From NCBI RefSeq assembly GCF_900119155.1, contig NZ_FPIR01000016.1, positions 1 to 64,000 of the forward strand: DNA of 64,000 bases. Reading direction: 5' to 3'. The notes beneath the pieces are model-generated. The model saw only the letters and a program-made list of their open reading frames with translations, was not told the origin of the DNA and did not search any database. Of this stretch, positions 16,885 to 25,236 are shown piece after piece. This DNA is from Ruminococcus sp. YE71. GTDB lineage: Bacteria; Bacillota; Clostridia; Oscillospirales; Ruminococcaceae. How positions within the stretch are numbered: the stretch's first letter is position 1; each line of letters begins with the position of its first letter. The translations under genes and the position numbers were made by a program.

Positions 16885-18744
16885 ATGAGATCAAGAAGGA
16901 TAGCGGCTGCGGCTGCGGCGGTCGTCATTTGCGTGACGGCTCTCGGCTCATGCGGCACATCTATGAACAAGAACGAGAAGATAAACGACTCGGAGTCGGC
17001 TGAAAGCTCGGTCTCCGCAGATTCGGGCGACAGTTCGGAGAGCAGTTCCGAGGGTGACGGCGGCGACACGGCTGTTCCCGTTTACAACGAGACCAACTTC
17101 GACGCTGTGACCGTTCCGTATGTGGAGTACTCAAAGACTTATCAGGCAGAGTCGGGAACGATCATCGGCGATACCGCTTCTGTCAAGAAGGACAGGGCTT
17201 CCTTCAAGGGCGAGGGTTACGTTTCGGGTGCGACCCGCGACAACTGGTCGATGAGCTTCGACCTGCCCGAATCCCAGTTCTACAACATCTCGGTACAGAC
17301 TGCCGCTGACAGCGCGGTAAACTGCCGCCTGTACATAAACGGCCGCGAAGTGTGGATATTCCGCACCGCGGGCGACGGCAATTTCAGCGAGAAGAACCTT
17401 GAGAACATATGGCTTGAAAAGGGCATCAACGAGATAACCGTTCAGTCCACTGACAATCTCGTGGACATCGACTTCGTGAAGATCGAGTCGAATGCGGATA
17501 TCAGTGCCCTCAACCCCGACCTGTCGGCAGCGGTGCTCTCGAACCCGAAGGCCAGCTACCGCGCTCAGGCGCTCTATCAGATACTCTGCTCCAACTACGG
17601 CAAGCAGGTGTTGACCGCTCAGCACGACACCGCAGGCGGAAGCTCCGAAACTGCCGCTGTCCAGCAGCTTACAAAGAAAGCGCCCGCCGTCCGCGTTTCG
17701 GACATCGGTCTGTACACCAAGCAGAACCCCAAGGACGTTACTCAGGCGATAAACTACTTTGAGGCAGGCGGTCTCATCGGCTACGACTGGTACTGGATAG
17801 ACCCGACGGGCGACAAGAACTGCGACAAGTTCGAGGTCAAGGACGTGAACTTCGACTTCAAGAAGGCTGTTCCGAAGACGGTAGATAAGCCTGCACAGTA
17901 TCCCGATGACGACGGCGATGGTCTGCCCGACGAGGGTGCAGAGCCTATCTCGCCCGCATCTTCCGAGCCCGAATACTCCATCGAGGAGATCGCGGCGTGG
18001 GACAGCGACACCATCGAATACTACTACAACAACGGCGACATCTCCAACGAGCTGTACTGCATCCTGAACGATATCGACAAGATCTCGGGCAAGCTGGCAA
18101 AGCTCCAGGAAGAGGGCGTGCCCGTACTCTGGAGACCGCTACCCGTCGCAAGCAACGGACTTTACTGGTGGGGCACCGACAAGGAGACCTACAAGTGGCT
18201 GTGGAAGCTGATGTACACCCGCATGACCACCTACCACGAGCTGAACAACCTCGTGTGGGTATGGAGCGCTCAGAACGCCGACTGGTACGTGGGCGACAAT
18301 TACTGCGACGTGCTGTCCGTTGATGTCTACACCGACGGCAACCGCAACGCGCAGATAAACACCCTGCTGTTCCTCAACAATCTCTGCAAGACCAAGCCGC
18401 TCGCCATGAGCGAGTGCAGCAATCTGCCCGCTATCGAGAGCGTGCTTCAGGAGAAGGCCTTCTGGGCTTACACCGCCCTCTGGACCGAGCCGTATCTTTC
18501 CACCGAGATGGGCGTTTACGCCACCGACGAGGAAGAGAAGGTCAAGGCGGCAGGTCGCTTCACCGAGTTCTACAACAACAATTACACCCTCACCCGTGAG
18601 GAGCTCCCCGACCTCGTGGCAGTTGCAAGGGCTATCCGCTCCGAGAAGAAGGCTGCCGAGAAGGCCGCCAAGGAAGCCGAGAAAAAAGCTGCCGAGGCTG
18701 CCGAAAAGAAATCCTCCGATGAAGGTTCTGACGAGAACGAGTAA
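16885..18744 (+). CDS. Lipoprotein CBM35-GH26 (mannanase family) without acid/base Glu
   Basis: A 619-residue surface lipoprotein: signal peptide with lipobox LGSC (C23), a Ser/Asp/Glu-rich spacer, a CBM35-like module (about 85-205, YQAESGT), then GH26 (about 220-585). GH26 marks are LTAQHDTAGGSS, LIGYDWYWIDP, VWVWSAQNADWYVGD and nucleophile E510 in LAMSECSN. The acid/base site, normally R-P-x-H-E, reads RPLPVASNGLYWWG, so the His-Glu pair is P420-V421. A 60-residue acidic insertion (about 330-375) precedes it. The tail (about 588-619) is an Ala/Lys/Glu helix. It may bind mannan without cutting it, or hydrolyse by another route. Confidence 0.85.
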   Translation: MRSRRIAAAAAAVVICVTALGSCGTSMNKNEKINDSESAESSVSADSGDSSESSSEGDGGDTAVPVYNETNFDAVTVPYVEYSKTYQAESGTIIGDTASVKKDRASFKGEGYVSGATRDNWSMSFDLPESQFYNISVQTAADSAVNCRLYINGREVWIFRTAGDGNFSEKNLENIWLEKGINEITVQSTDNLVDIDFVKIESNADISALNPDLSAAVLSNPKASYRAQALYQILCSNYGKQVLTAQHDTAGGSSETAAVQQLTKKAPAVRVSDIGLYTKQNPKDVTQAINYFEAGGLIGYDWYWIDPTGDKNCDKFEVKDVNFDFKKAVPKTVDKPAQYPDDDGDGLPDEGAEPISPASSEPEYSIEEIAAWDSDTIEYYYNNGDISNELYCILNDIDKISGKLAKLQEEGVPVLWRPLPVASNGLYWWGTDKETYKWLWKLMYTRMTTYHELNNLVWVWSAQNADWYVGDNYCDVLSVDVYTDGNRNAQINTLLFLNNLCKTKPLAMSECSNLPAIESVLQEKAFWAYTALWTEPYLSTEMGVYATDEEEKVKAAGRFTEFYNNNYTLTREELPDLVAVARAIRSEKKAAEKAAKEAEKKAAEAAEKKSSDEGSDENE

Positions 18745-18769
18745 CTTTTTCGGGACAGTTATAAAAAGC

Positions 18770-18810
18770 AATACCGCTGTGAGAGTTCCTGCTCTTACAG
18801 CGGTATTTTT
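18770..18810 (+). terminator. Terminator after the GH26 gene
   Basis: A stem of ATACCGCTGT (18771-18780) with ACAGCGGTAT (18797-18806), extended inside by GAGAG/CTCTT pairing, followed by TTTTT. Confidence 0.9.
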
Positions 18811-18980
18811 CTGTCGTTTCATATATCGGTTTTAAGTAAATCAGTAAAATCACTTAATGATTTTCGCTGGCATTTGATGTTAAATGTTTGAAATTTTGTA
18901 CAATTACGTGAAGTAAAGTGTCAGACTTTGTAAGGTACGACAAATCAATTGTAAATTATCTTTATTATATATGTGCAACG

Positions 18981-19009
18981 TTGACAATCAACTATAAATG
19001 AGGTATAAT
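18981..19009 (+). promoter_or_regulatory. Consensus promoter of the ncRNA candidate
   Basis: TTGACA (18981-18986), exactly 17 bp, TATAAT (19004-19009). No convincing ORF with a ribosome site follows for 390 nt. Confidence 0.85.
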
Positions 19010-19015
19010 TAGTAT

Positions 19016-19407
19016 ATAAAGAAACCACTTAACAAAAGTTTCGTGCGAAGGCCGCACCTGCCGAACCGTCGAAAACGGTGATATTTAAGGAAAATCAATG
19101 TAGAAAGAGGGGTCTCGTTATGAGATGAGAAGAAGACGTTTTAACGAAAACACTGTCGAAAATACCGCGTTATGCCGAAACTGTTGCTGTCACCGCATAA
19201 ATATATGTGATGTCGGCGCAGCGTCGCCATGTGGCACCTGCCGCAGACGTCAGAAAAAGTATTTTCCGAAAATTGCATTCCTCCCATGACCCTTTTCCCA
19301 CCACCTTCGGGGTCATATGATATATTGCCATCTTTCTATATTTTCCTTAAATAGGTCGGCAAACCGGAACAGGTCGCTCTCGAAAGAGAGCGACCTGCTT
19401 TCGTTTA
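19016..19407 (+). ncRNA. Large structured non-coding RNA candidate (~390 nt)
   Basis: A transcript from the consensus promoter to the terminator at 19370 would carry no protein. Closing helix: 19083-19095 pairs perfectly with 19340-19352 (ATTTAAGGAAAAT), then after a bulge 19101-19108 pairs with 19331-19338 (TAGAAAGA), 21 bp in all enclosing ~220 nt. Local hairpins include ACCGT/ACGGT at 19065-19079, GTTTT/AAAAC near 19138-19151, GGCG/CGCC near 19214-19227 and ATGACCC/GGGTCAT at 19286-19316. CACCTGCCG occurs twice (19045, 19235). I found no hallmark of RNase P RNA, tmRNA, SRP RNA or a T-box. The family is not identified; raiA-type or a clade-specific RNA are possibilities. Confidence 0.72.
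19370..19407 (+). terminator. Terminator of the ncRNA candidate
   Basis: A perfect 12-bp stem (19370-19381 with 19386-19397) capped by a GAAA tetraloop and followed by CTTTCGTTTATT. It may also stop the converging queH gene, though no T-run follows in that direction. Confidence 0.85.
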
Positions 19408-20061
19408 TTCGTGAAGTATCGCGGAGTTCTCTCTGCCTGCGCGGCGCTGTTCGGCTTCGCGCTTCGAGAACACGCAGCCGCAGTAGTCCTGCCGATAGAG
19501 CGAATACACCGCCGACAGCTCGATGGAACGCTTGTAGCCGCCCTTTTTCTTCAGGTCGAGGGGCAGCGCTCTCACGGGGTAGACTTCAGCAAGCTGTTCG
19601 GAGATCTCGTTGAGCTTCGGGGCGTTCTTGTAGGGGGAGATGGAGAGGGTCGTGCCGAAGTAATCGAACCCGAGCCGCGCCGCAAGCTCCGCCGTCTTTT
19701 CGAGCCGCAGCCGATAGCAGACAAAACACCGCTCGCCGCCCTCGGGTATCTGCTCAAGCCCTCTGACCGCCGAGTAGAATTCCTCTGGGTCGTAGTCCCC
19801 CTCGATGAAGCTGACGGGATGTCTGACGGGCAGTTCGGAGATGAGCCGTTTCTGCTCCTCGACACGGTGGCGGAACTCCTCTTCAGGGGAGATGTTTGGG
19901 TTGTAGTAGAATATCGTGACCGAGAAATGCTGCGTCAGGTATTCGAGGGTGTAGGACGAGCAGGGTGCGCAGCAGCTGTGGAGCATCAGCGTCGGGACTT
20001 CGCCCTCGGGGATGGAAGAAATGAGCTTTTCAAGTTCAAGCTGATAGTTGCGTTTGTTCAT
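19405..20061 (-). CDS. queH: Epoxyqueuosine reductase QueH
   Basis: 218 residues, the DUF208/QueH family. It reduces epoxyqueuosine in tRNA to queuosine, the last step of queuosine synthesis, replacing QueG. Conserved cysteines are visible in HSCCAPCSS (about 28-36), RCFVCYRLRLEKTA (about 110-123) and YRQDYCGC (about 189-196); these bind the iron-sulfur cluster and metal. Length is normal. No other que genes are in the window. The preceding gap to spoVAD (20062-20223) contains only AT-rich promoter-like DNA. Confidence 0.92.
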   Translation of the reverse strand: MNKRNYQLELEKLISSIPEGEVPTLMLHSCCAPCSSYTLEYLTQHFSVTIFYYNPNISPEEEFRHRVEEQKRLISELPVRHPVSFIEGDYDPEEFYSAVRGLEQIPEGGERCFVCYRLRLEKTAELAARLGFDYFGTTLSISPYKNAPKLNEISEQLAEVYPVRALPLDLKKKGGYKRSIELSAVYSLYRQDYCGCVFSKREAEQRRAGRENSAILHE

Positions 20062-20223
20062 GATGCACCTCGATAATTGATAAAAAATGATAATAAACAG
20101 CGTCCGCGCCGTTTTTCTGAGCCGTTTCGTTTTTCAGTATAGCACATTTTTTCGCGGATGTCTATATCTGCGGGTATATATCTTCTTTTTCGGGCAATAT
20201 TATCCTAAAAAAGGAGTGAACTT

Positions 20224-21234
20224 ATGAAACAGACTCACATTTTCTCACAGCCGCCTTCGATCATCTCATCGGCGGCGGTCGGCGGCAAAATGGAGAGCGC
20301 AGGACCTCTTGCCGACTGCTTTGACAAGATAAACGACGACCCGTACCTCTCCACCGACACCTTCGAGAAAGGCGAGAGCAAGCTGCAAAAGGAAGCCATG
20401 CTCCACATGATGGACAAGGCAGGACTCTCCCCTGCCGATTTCGGGGCGGTGTTCGGCGGTGACCTGCTCAACCAGTGTACGGGCACCACCTACGCCATGC
20501 GCGACCTCGGGATACCCTTTCTCGGCATCTACGGCGCCTGCTCGACCATGGCTGAGGGGCTCATCATGGCGAGCGTTTTCGTGTCGGCGGGAGCGGTGCA
20601 GAGGGCTGCTGCCGTCACCTCATCTCACTTCTGCTCGGCGGAAAGGCAGTACCGCTTCCCTCTTAACTACGGCGGACAGCGTACCCCGACCTCGCAGTGG
20701 ACGGCGACAGCGGGCGGAGCGCTATGTGTGTCCGCCGAGGACAGACCGCCCTATGTTCGAGGCTACGCGGTGGGCGTCATCGAGGATCTGGGCGTGACCG
20801 ATGCCGCGAATATGGGCGCTGCGATGGCGCCTGCCGCCTGGTCTACAGTCTCGGCTTTCCTGCGGGAGACGGGCAGGCAGCCGCAGGACTTCGACATGAT
20901 ACTCACGGGCGACCTCGGCAAGGTCGGCAGCAGGCTCTTCTGCGAGCTCGCTGAGCGCGAGGGGGTCAACGTCCGCGGCAACCACGCCGACTGCGGAACC
21001 ATGCTCTACAGCTTCGAGGAGCAGGACGTCCACGCAGGAGGAAGCGGATGCGGTTGCTGTGCTTCGGTGCTCTGCGGTCTCATCCTGCCGAGGATAGCCT
21101 GCGGAGGACTGAAAAACGTGCTGTTCGCGGCGACAGGTGCGCTTATGTCACCCACCGTCAATCAGCAGGGCGAGTCGATACCGTCCATATCCCACGCGGT
21201 GTGGCTCTCAGCCGAAAAGGAGGAAAAAGCATGA
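20224..21234 (+). CDS. spoVAD: Stage V sporulation protein AD
   Basis: 336 residues with a thiolase-like fold; SpoVAD binds dipicolinic acid and takes part in its uptake into the forespore. Recognisable stretches are FEKGESKLQKEAM, the GGDLLNQCTGTTYA loop, GIPFLGIYGACSTMAEG and RTPTSQWTATAGGA. AAAGGAG sits seven bases upstream. Normally spoVAC precedes it; here it does not. A GTATA / 17 bp / AATATTA pair at about 20176-20204 resembles a sigma-G promoter weakly. The ATG of spoVAE overlaps its stop. Confidence 0.92.
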   Translation: MKQTHIFSQPPSIISSAAVGGKMESAGPLADCFDKINDDPYLSTDTFEKGESKLQKEAMLHMMDKAGLSPADFGAVFGGDLLNQCTGTTYAMRDLGIPFLGIYGACSTMAEGLIMASVFVSAGAVQRAAAVTSSHFCSAERQYRFPLNYGGQRTPTSQWTATAGGALCVSAEDRPPYVRGYAVGVIEDLGVTDAANMGAAMAPAAWSTVSAFLRETGRQPQDFDMILTGDLGKVGSRLFCELAEREGVNVRGNHADCGTMLYSFEEQDVHAGGSGCGCCASVLCGLILPRIACGGLKNVLFAATGALMSPTVNQQGESIPSISHAVWLSAEKEEKA

Positions 21235-21587
21235 TATTTCTGTACGCATTTCTCGTGGGAGGTCTGCTCTGCGCTGTGGGGCAGCTGCTTCTCGATCTGA
21301 CGAAACTCACCCCTGCAAGGATACTCACGGGCTACGTCGTGACGGGGGTCATACTCGGCGGACTGGGGCTTTACCGACCGCTCATCGACGCGGCAGGGGC
21401 GGGCGCATCGGTGCCGCTGACGGGTTTCGGCTGTCTCATCGCGGAGGGAGTGAAGAAAGCGGTGGACAGCGACGGCTCCCTCGGGATACTCACGGGTTCG
21501 ATGACGGCAGGCGCGGCAGGCATCACAGCAGCGCTCATTTTCGGGCTCGCGGCTTCGATGTTTGCAAAAAGCTCGGCACGCGAGTGA
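21231..21587 (+). CDS. spoVAE: Stage V sporulation protein AE
   Basis: 118 residues from ATG 21231, which overlaps the spoVAD stop (ATGA) and has AAGGAGG eight bases upstream. Three or four hydrophobic segments span most of the protein, including FLVGGLLCAVGQLLLDLTKLTPARIL and the GFGCLIAEGVKKAV loop typical of SpoVAE/SpoVAEB. It forms part of the membrane channel for dipicolinic acid at sporulation and germination. Co-translated with spoVAD. The gap 21588-21748 holds AT-rich DNA without a clear terminator. Confidence 0.9.
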   Translation: MIFLYAFLVGGLLCAVGQLLLDLTKLTPARILTGYVVTGVILGGLGLYRPLIDAAGAGASVPLTGFGCLIAEGVKKAVDSDGSLGILTGSMTAGAAGITAALIFGLAASMFAKSSARE

Positions 21588-21748
21588 CAAAAAAAGTGCG
21601 GAATAACGCGGAAATTCTACTATTTTTATCAATTTAAAACGTTTTTGCGTGACTCCTTCATTGTAATAAAACACTGAAACATGATACTTTTGTTCAATGT
21701 CCATATAAAGTCCGTTAATGGACGTTCAATAATTTGTAAGGAATAACA

Positions 21749-21778
21749 TTGACAAACCCCTCCATAAAATGATATTAT
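21749..21778 (+). promoter_or_regulatory. Promoter of livJ with 100-nt leader
   Basis: TTGACA (21749-21754), 18-bp spacer, TATTAT (21773-21778). The leader contains a 7-bp hairpin (TACCGCA / TGCGGTA, about 21814-21847) before the AAGGAG ribosome site. Confidence 0.7.
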
Positions 21779-21876
21779 TATATATACAAAAGTATATAAT
21801 GCATTGGGACTTTACCGCATGACTGCATTTTGGCGGCTTTGCGGTATCGTCAAACATCATTAAGGAGTGTCAGATT

Positions 21877-23091
21877 ATGAAAATGTTAAAGAAGATCCTC
21901 GCATTTTCTCTCGCAGCAGTAATGGCAGGCAGCTGTCTCAGCTCCTGCGGAGTAGCGGAAAATGCAGCAAACAACAAAGGCGGTGACGGCGCTGCTTCGG
22001 ACGCCAAGACCATCGTTATCGGCGGCAGCGGTCCTCTCACAGGCGGCGCAGCACAGTACGGCGTAGGCGTCAAGAACGCTATGGAGCTGGCTGTGAACGA
22101 AGTAAACTCTTCGGGTATGCTGGGCGACACCAAGCTCCAGCTCATCTTCGAGGATGACGAGGCTGACCCCGCTGATAAGGCTGTCAACGCTTACAACACC
22201 CTCAAGGACAAGGGCATGGACATCATGATCGGAACCGTTACAACAGGTTCCTGCCTCGCTGTCATCGATCAGACTTACGCTGACGGCATCTTCCAGATCA
22301 CTCCCTCGGCTTCGGCTCAGGACGTTATCAAGAATGACAACTGCTTCCAGGTATGCTTCACCGACCCCAACCAGGGCAAGGCTTCGGCTGACTACATCTC
22401 GGGCAACAACATCGCTCAGAAGGTCGCGATCATCTACGACAGCTCCGATGCTTACTCTTCGGGTATCTACAACACCTTCAAGTCCGAGGCTGAGACTCTC
22501 GGTCTCGAGGTAGTTTCCGAGCAGTCCTTCACCAAGGATTCCAAGACCGACTTCTCGGCTCAGATCAGTGCCTGCAAGCTGGCGGGTGCCGAGCTGGTAT
22601 TCCTTCCCATCTACTATCAGGAGGCTTCGCTCATCCTGTCCCAGTCCGCTTCCGCAGGCTTCTCGCCGATATTCTTCGGCTGCGACGGTCTCGACGGTAT
22701 CCTCTCTGTTGAGAACTTCGACACCTCGCTCGCTGAAGGCGTTATGCTGCTGACTCCGTTCGCTGCTGACGCTAAGGATGAGATGACCTCCAAGTTCGTA
22801 AGCAACTACAAGGAGAGCTACGGCGGCGAGACCCCGAACCAGTTCGCAGCTGACGCTTACGACTGCGTAATGATCGTTGCAAAGCTCATCAAGCAGGAGG
22901 GCATCACCGCTGATATGTCCGCTTCCGAGATCAACGACAAGCTGAAGGCAGCTATCACAAACGTTGGCTTCACCTACGACGGACTTACCGGAAAGACCAT
23001 GACATGGAACGCTGACGGTGCAGTTTCCAAGAATCCTAAGGCTGTTATCATCAGAGACGGCGCTTACGCTTCCCTCGACGAGAACGAATAA
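21877..23091 (+). CDS. livJ: Branched-chain amino acid ABC transporter binding lipoprotein
   Basis: 404 residues. A lipoprotein signal peptide ends near C20 or C24 (MAGSCLSSCG). The mature part is a type I periplasmic-binding fold (peripla_BP_6): IVIGGSGPLTGGAAQYGVGVKNAMELAVNEVN at the N-terminus, EDDEADPADKAVNAYNTL, and ADAYDCVMI near the end. It captures branched-chain or related amino acids outside the membrane and delivers them to LivHMGF, encoded just downstream. It has its own terminator before the livH promoter, which allows higher expression of the binding protein. Confidence 0.9.
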   Translation: MKMLKKILAFSLAAVMAGSCLSSCGVAENAANNKGGDGAASDAKTIVIGGSGPLTGGAAQYGVGVKNAMELAVNEVNSSGMLGDTKLQLIFEDDEADPADKAVNAYNTLKDKGMDIMIGTVTTGSCLAVIDQTYADGIFQITPSASAQDVIKNDNCFQVCFTDPNQGKASADYISGNNIAQKVAIIYDSSDAYSSGIYNTFKSEAETLGLEVVSEQSFTKDSKTDFSAQISACKLAGAELVFLPIYYQEASLILSQSASAGFSPIFFGCDGLDGILSVENFDTSLAEGVMLLTPFAADAKDEMTSKFVSNYKESYGGETPNQFAADAYDCVMIVAKLIKQEGITADMSASEINDKLKAAITNVGFTYDGLTGKTMTWNADGAVSKNPKAVIIRDGAYASLDENE

Positions 23092-23111
23092 TCAACTATC
23101 ACGACCAAACG

Positions 23112-23149
23112 ACCGATGGCGGCAATCACTGTTCGCCGTCGGTTTTTTG
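23112..23149 (+). terminator. Terminator after livJ
   Basis: A 10-bp stem with one G-T pair (ACCGATGGCG 23112-23121 with CGCCGTCGGT 23134-23143) followed by TTTTTTG. Confidence 0.85.
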
Positions 23150-23196
23150 TTTGGGATAATATTTATATAAAATATATATTATTTTCAGATTTCCTA

Positions 23197-23225
23197 TTGC
23201 AATCGGCGTATTAATATGTTATAAT
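23197..23225 (+). promoter_or_regulatory. Promoter of livHMGF
   Basis: TTGCAA (23197-23202), 17-bp spacer, TATAAT (23220-23225), 40 bp before livH. Confidence 0.75.
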
Positions 23226-23264
23226 ATTTGTGTTTGGTAAATTATTGGAAAGGACTGCTGTTCT

Positions 23265-24146
23265 ATGGGATTCTTGGACAACCTTATCAACGGCATAAGT
23301 CTCGGCAGTATCTACGCGGTCATCGCACTGGGCTACACCCTCGTTTACGGTATCGCGAAAATGCTGAACTTTGCTCACGGCGACGTTATTATGGTCGGCG
23401 GCTACGTCATCTTCACGATGATGACCACCCTGCACGTCAACCCTTACCTCTCGATACTCATTTCGATGGCCGCCTGTACTCTGCTCGGCATCACTATCGA
23501 GAAGATAGCCTACAAACCGCTCCGTCAGGCGACAAGCCTTTCGGTGCTGATAACCGCTATCGGCGTCAGCTACTTCCTTCAGAATATGGCACTTCTCATC
23601 TTCGGTGAGAAGCCCGTTACCTTTACTTCGGTCATCAACCTGCCGAAGATAACCCTCTTCGACGGACAGATAATCATCAAGAGCGAGACTACCGCCGCGA
23701 TAATCGTTTCCGTGCTTATCGTTGTGGGGCTCTCCCTATTCGTGAACAAGACCAGAAGCGGCAGAGCGATGCTCGCGGTCTCGGAGGACAAGGACGCGGC
23801 TCAGCTCATGGGCATAAACGTAAACCGCACCATCTCGCTGACCTTCGCCATCGGCTCGGGTCTTGCGGCTGTTGCAGGCGCACTGCTCTGCTCCACCTAC
23901 CCCGTGCTCTCAAATACCACAGGCGCTATGCCAGGTATCAAGGCGTTCGTGGCGGCGGTATTCGGCGGCATCGGCTCTATCCCCGGCGCTATGATAGGCG
24001 GTCTGCTCATCGGCATCATCGAGATACTCGGCAGAGCCTACATCTCGCCGCAGCTTGCAGACGCTATCGTGTTCGCGGTGCTCATCATCGTGCTGATGGT
24101 GAAGCCCACAGGCATACTCGGTAAAAAGGTAAGCGAAAAGGTATAA
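23265..24146 (+). CDS. livH: Branched-chain amino acid ABC transporter permease LivH
   Basis: 293 residues, about eight membrane helices. The N-terminal LINGISLGSIYAVIALGYTLVYGIAKMLNFAHGDV is the family signature, and the coupling motif region reads EDKDAAQLMGINVNRTISLTF. GGIGSIPGAMIGGLLIGIIE lies near the C-terminus. It pairs with LivM to form the channel for branched-chain amino acid import. First of five tightly packed genes. Confidence 0.92.
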   Translation: MGFLDNLINGISLGSIYAVIALGYTLVYGIAKMLNFAHGDVIMVGGYVIFTMMTTLHVNPYLSILISMAACTLLGITIEKIAYKPLRQATSLSVLITAIGVSYFLQNMALLIFGEKPVTFTSVINLPKITLFDGQIIIKSETTAAIIVSVLIVVGLSLFVNKTRSGRAMLAVSEDKDAAQLMGINVNRTISLTFAIGSGLAAVAGALLCSTYPVLSNTTGAMPGIKAFVAAVFGGIGSIPGAMIGGLLIGIIEILGRAYISPQLADAIVFAVLIIVLMVKPTGILGKKVSEKV

Positions 24147-24161
24147 GGGAGGACGTTCTTC

Positions 24162-25235
24162 ATGAAGCTGAAAATCAAGCCTGCAACGCGCAGGAGCTTC
24201 GTTACATACGCGATAGTCACGGCGGCTTTCATCGCAGTCGAAGTGGCCGCATCGCTCGGCAGAACGAGCAATATGTTCATCGGTCTGCTCATTCCGTTCT
24301 GCGTTTATTCTATTGCGGCAGTGTCGCTGAACCTCACTGTCGGCATTCTGGGCGAGCTCAGTCTCGGTCAGGCAGGATTCATGTGCATCGGCGCATACTC
24401 CAGCGCGATATTCTCGTGCATGACTAAGGACACCATCACAAACGCATTGGTACGCTTCCCGATGGCACTGCTCGTCGGCGGCGCGTTCGCGGCGATATTC
24501 GGAGTGCTTATCGGCATCCCCGTGCTCAGGCTCCGCGGCGACTACCTTGCGATAGTCACCCTCGCATTCGGCGAGATAATCAAGAACGTGTTCGCGGCAC
24601 TCTACGTCGGAAAGGACAGCCGCGGTCTGCACTTCTCGCTGACAAGCTCGGGCGACCTTGGGCTCGAACCCGGCGGCAAGATGATAATCAACGGCGCACT
24701 CGGCATCTCGGGCATCCCGAAGGACTCGACCTTTGAGATAGGCTTCGTGGTGCTGATGCTGACCCTCGTGATAATCTACAACTTCATCAATTCCCGCACG
24801 GGCAGAGCGGTAATGTCCATCCGCGACAACCGCATCGCAGCCGAATCAATCGGTCTGAACATCACAAAGTACAAGCTCATAACCTTCGGTCTGACCGCGT
24901 TCCTCGCAGGTATCGCAGGCGCACTCTTCTCCCACAACCTTGCTATCCTTCAGGCTTCAAAGTTCGACTACAACCTGTCGATACTCATCCTCGTGTTCGT
25001 CGTTCTCGGCGGCATCGGAAGCGTAAGGGGCAGCGTTATCGCGGCTGTCGTGCTGACCTACCTGCCCGAAGTGCTCCGCAGCATCAACAGCTACAGAATG
25101 CTCATCTACTCCATCGTGCTCATCGTCATGATGATATTCACATCGAACGCAAAAATCCGCGGCTTCTTCGCGGGAAACCTCATGAAGCTGAAAGCTATGT
25201 TCGGCAAACAGACTGCGGCAAAGGAGGGCGAGTGA
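24162..25235 (+). CDS. livM: Branched-chain amino acid ABC transporter permease LivM
   Basis: 357 residues with about nine helices. Typical LivM segments are LNLTVGILGELSLGQAGFMCIGAYSSAI, RLRGDYLAIVTLAFGEI and the coupling stretch SIRDNRIAAESIGLNITKYKL. It is followed after one base by livG. Permease partner of LivH. Confidence 0.92.
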   Translation: MKLKIKPATRRSFVTYAIVTAAFIAVEVAASLGRTSNMFIGLLIPFCVYSIAAVSLNLTVGILGELSLGQAGFMCIGAYSSAIFSCMTKDTITNALVRFPMALLVGGAFAAIFGVLIGIPVLRLRGDYLAIVTLAFGEIIKNVFAALYVGKDSRGLHFSLTSSGDLGLEPGGKMIINGALGISGIPKDSTFEIGFVVLMLTLVIIYNFINSRTGRAVMSIRDNRIAAESIGLNITKYKLITFGLTAFLAGIAGALFSHNLAILQASKFDYNLSILILVFVVLGGIGSVRGSVIAAVVLTYLPEVLRSINSYRMLIYSIVLIVMMIFTSNAKIRGFFAGNLMKLKAMFGKQTAAKEGE

Positions 25236-25236
25236 T

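Noticed and set aside
19016-19407. RNase P RNA, tmRNA, SRP RNA or T-box leader
   Set aside because: The conserved GAGGAAAGUCC and ACAGAA of RNase P, the tmRNA tag and T-arm, the SRP domain and the T-box GGGUGGNACCGCG are absent; only ACCGCG occurs by chance at 19165.
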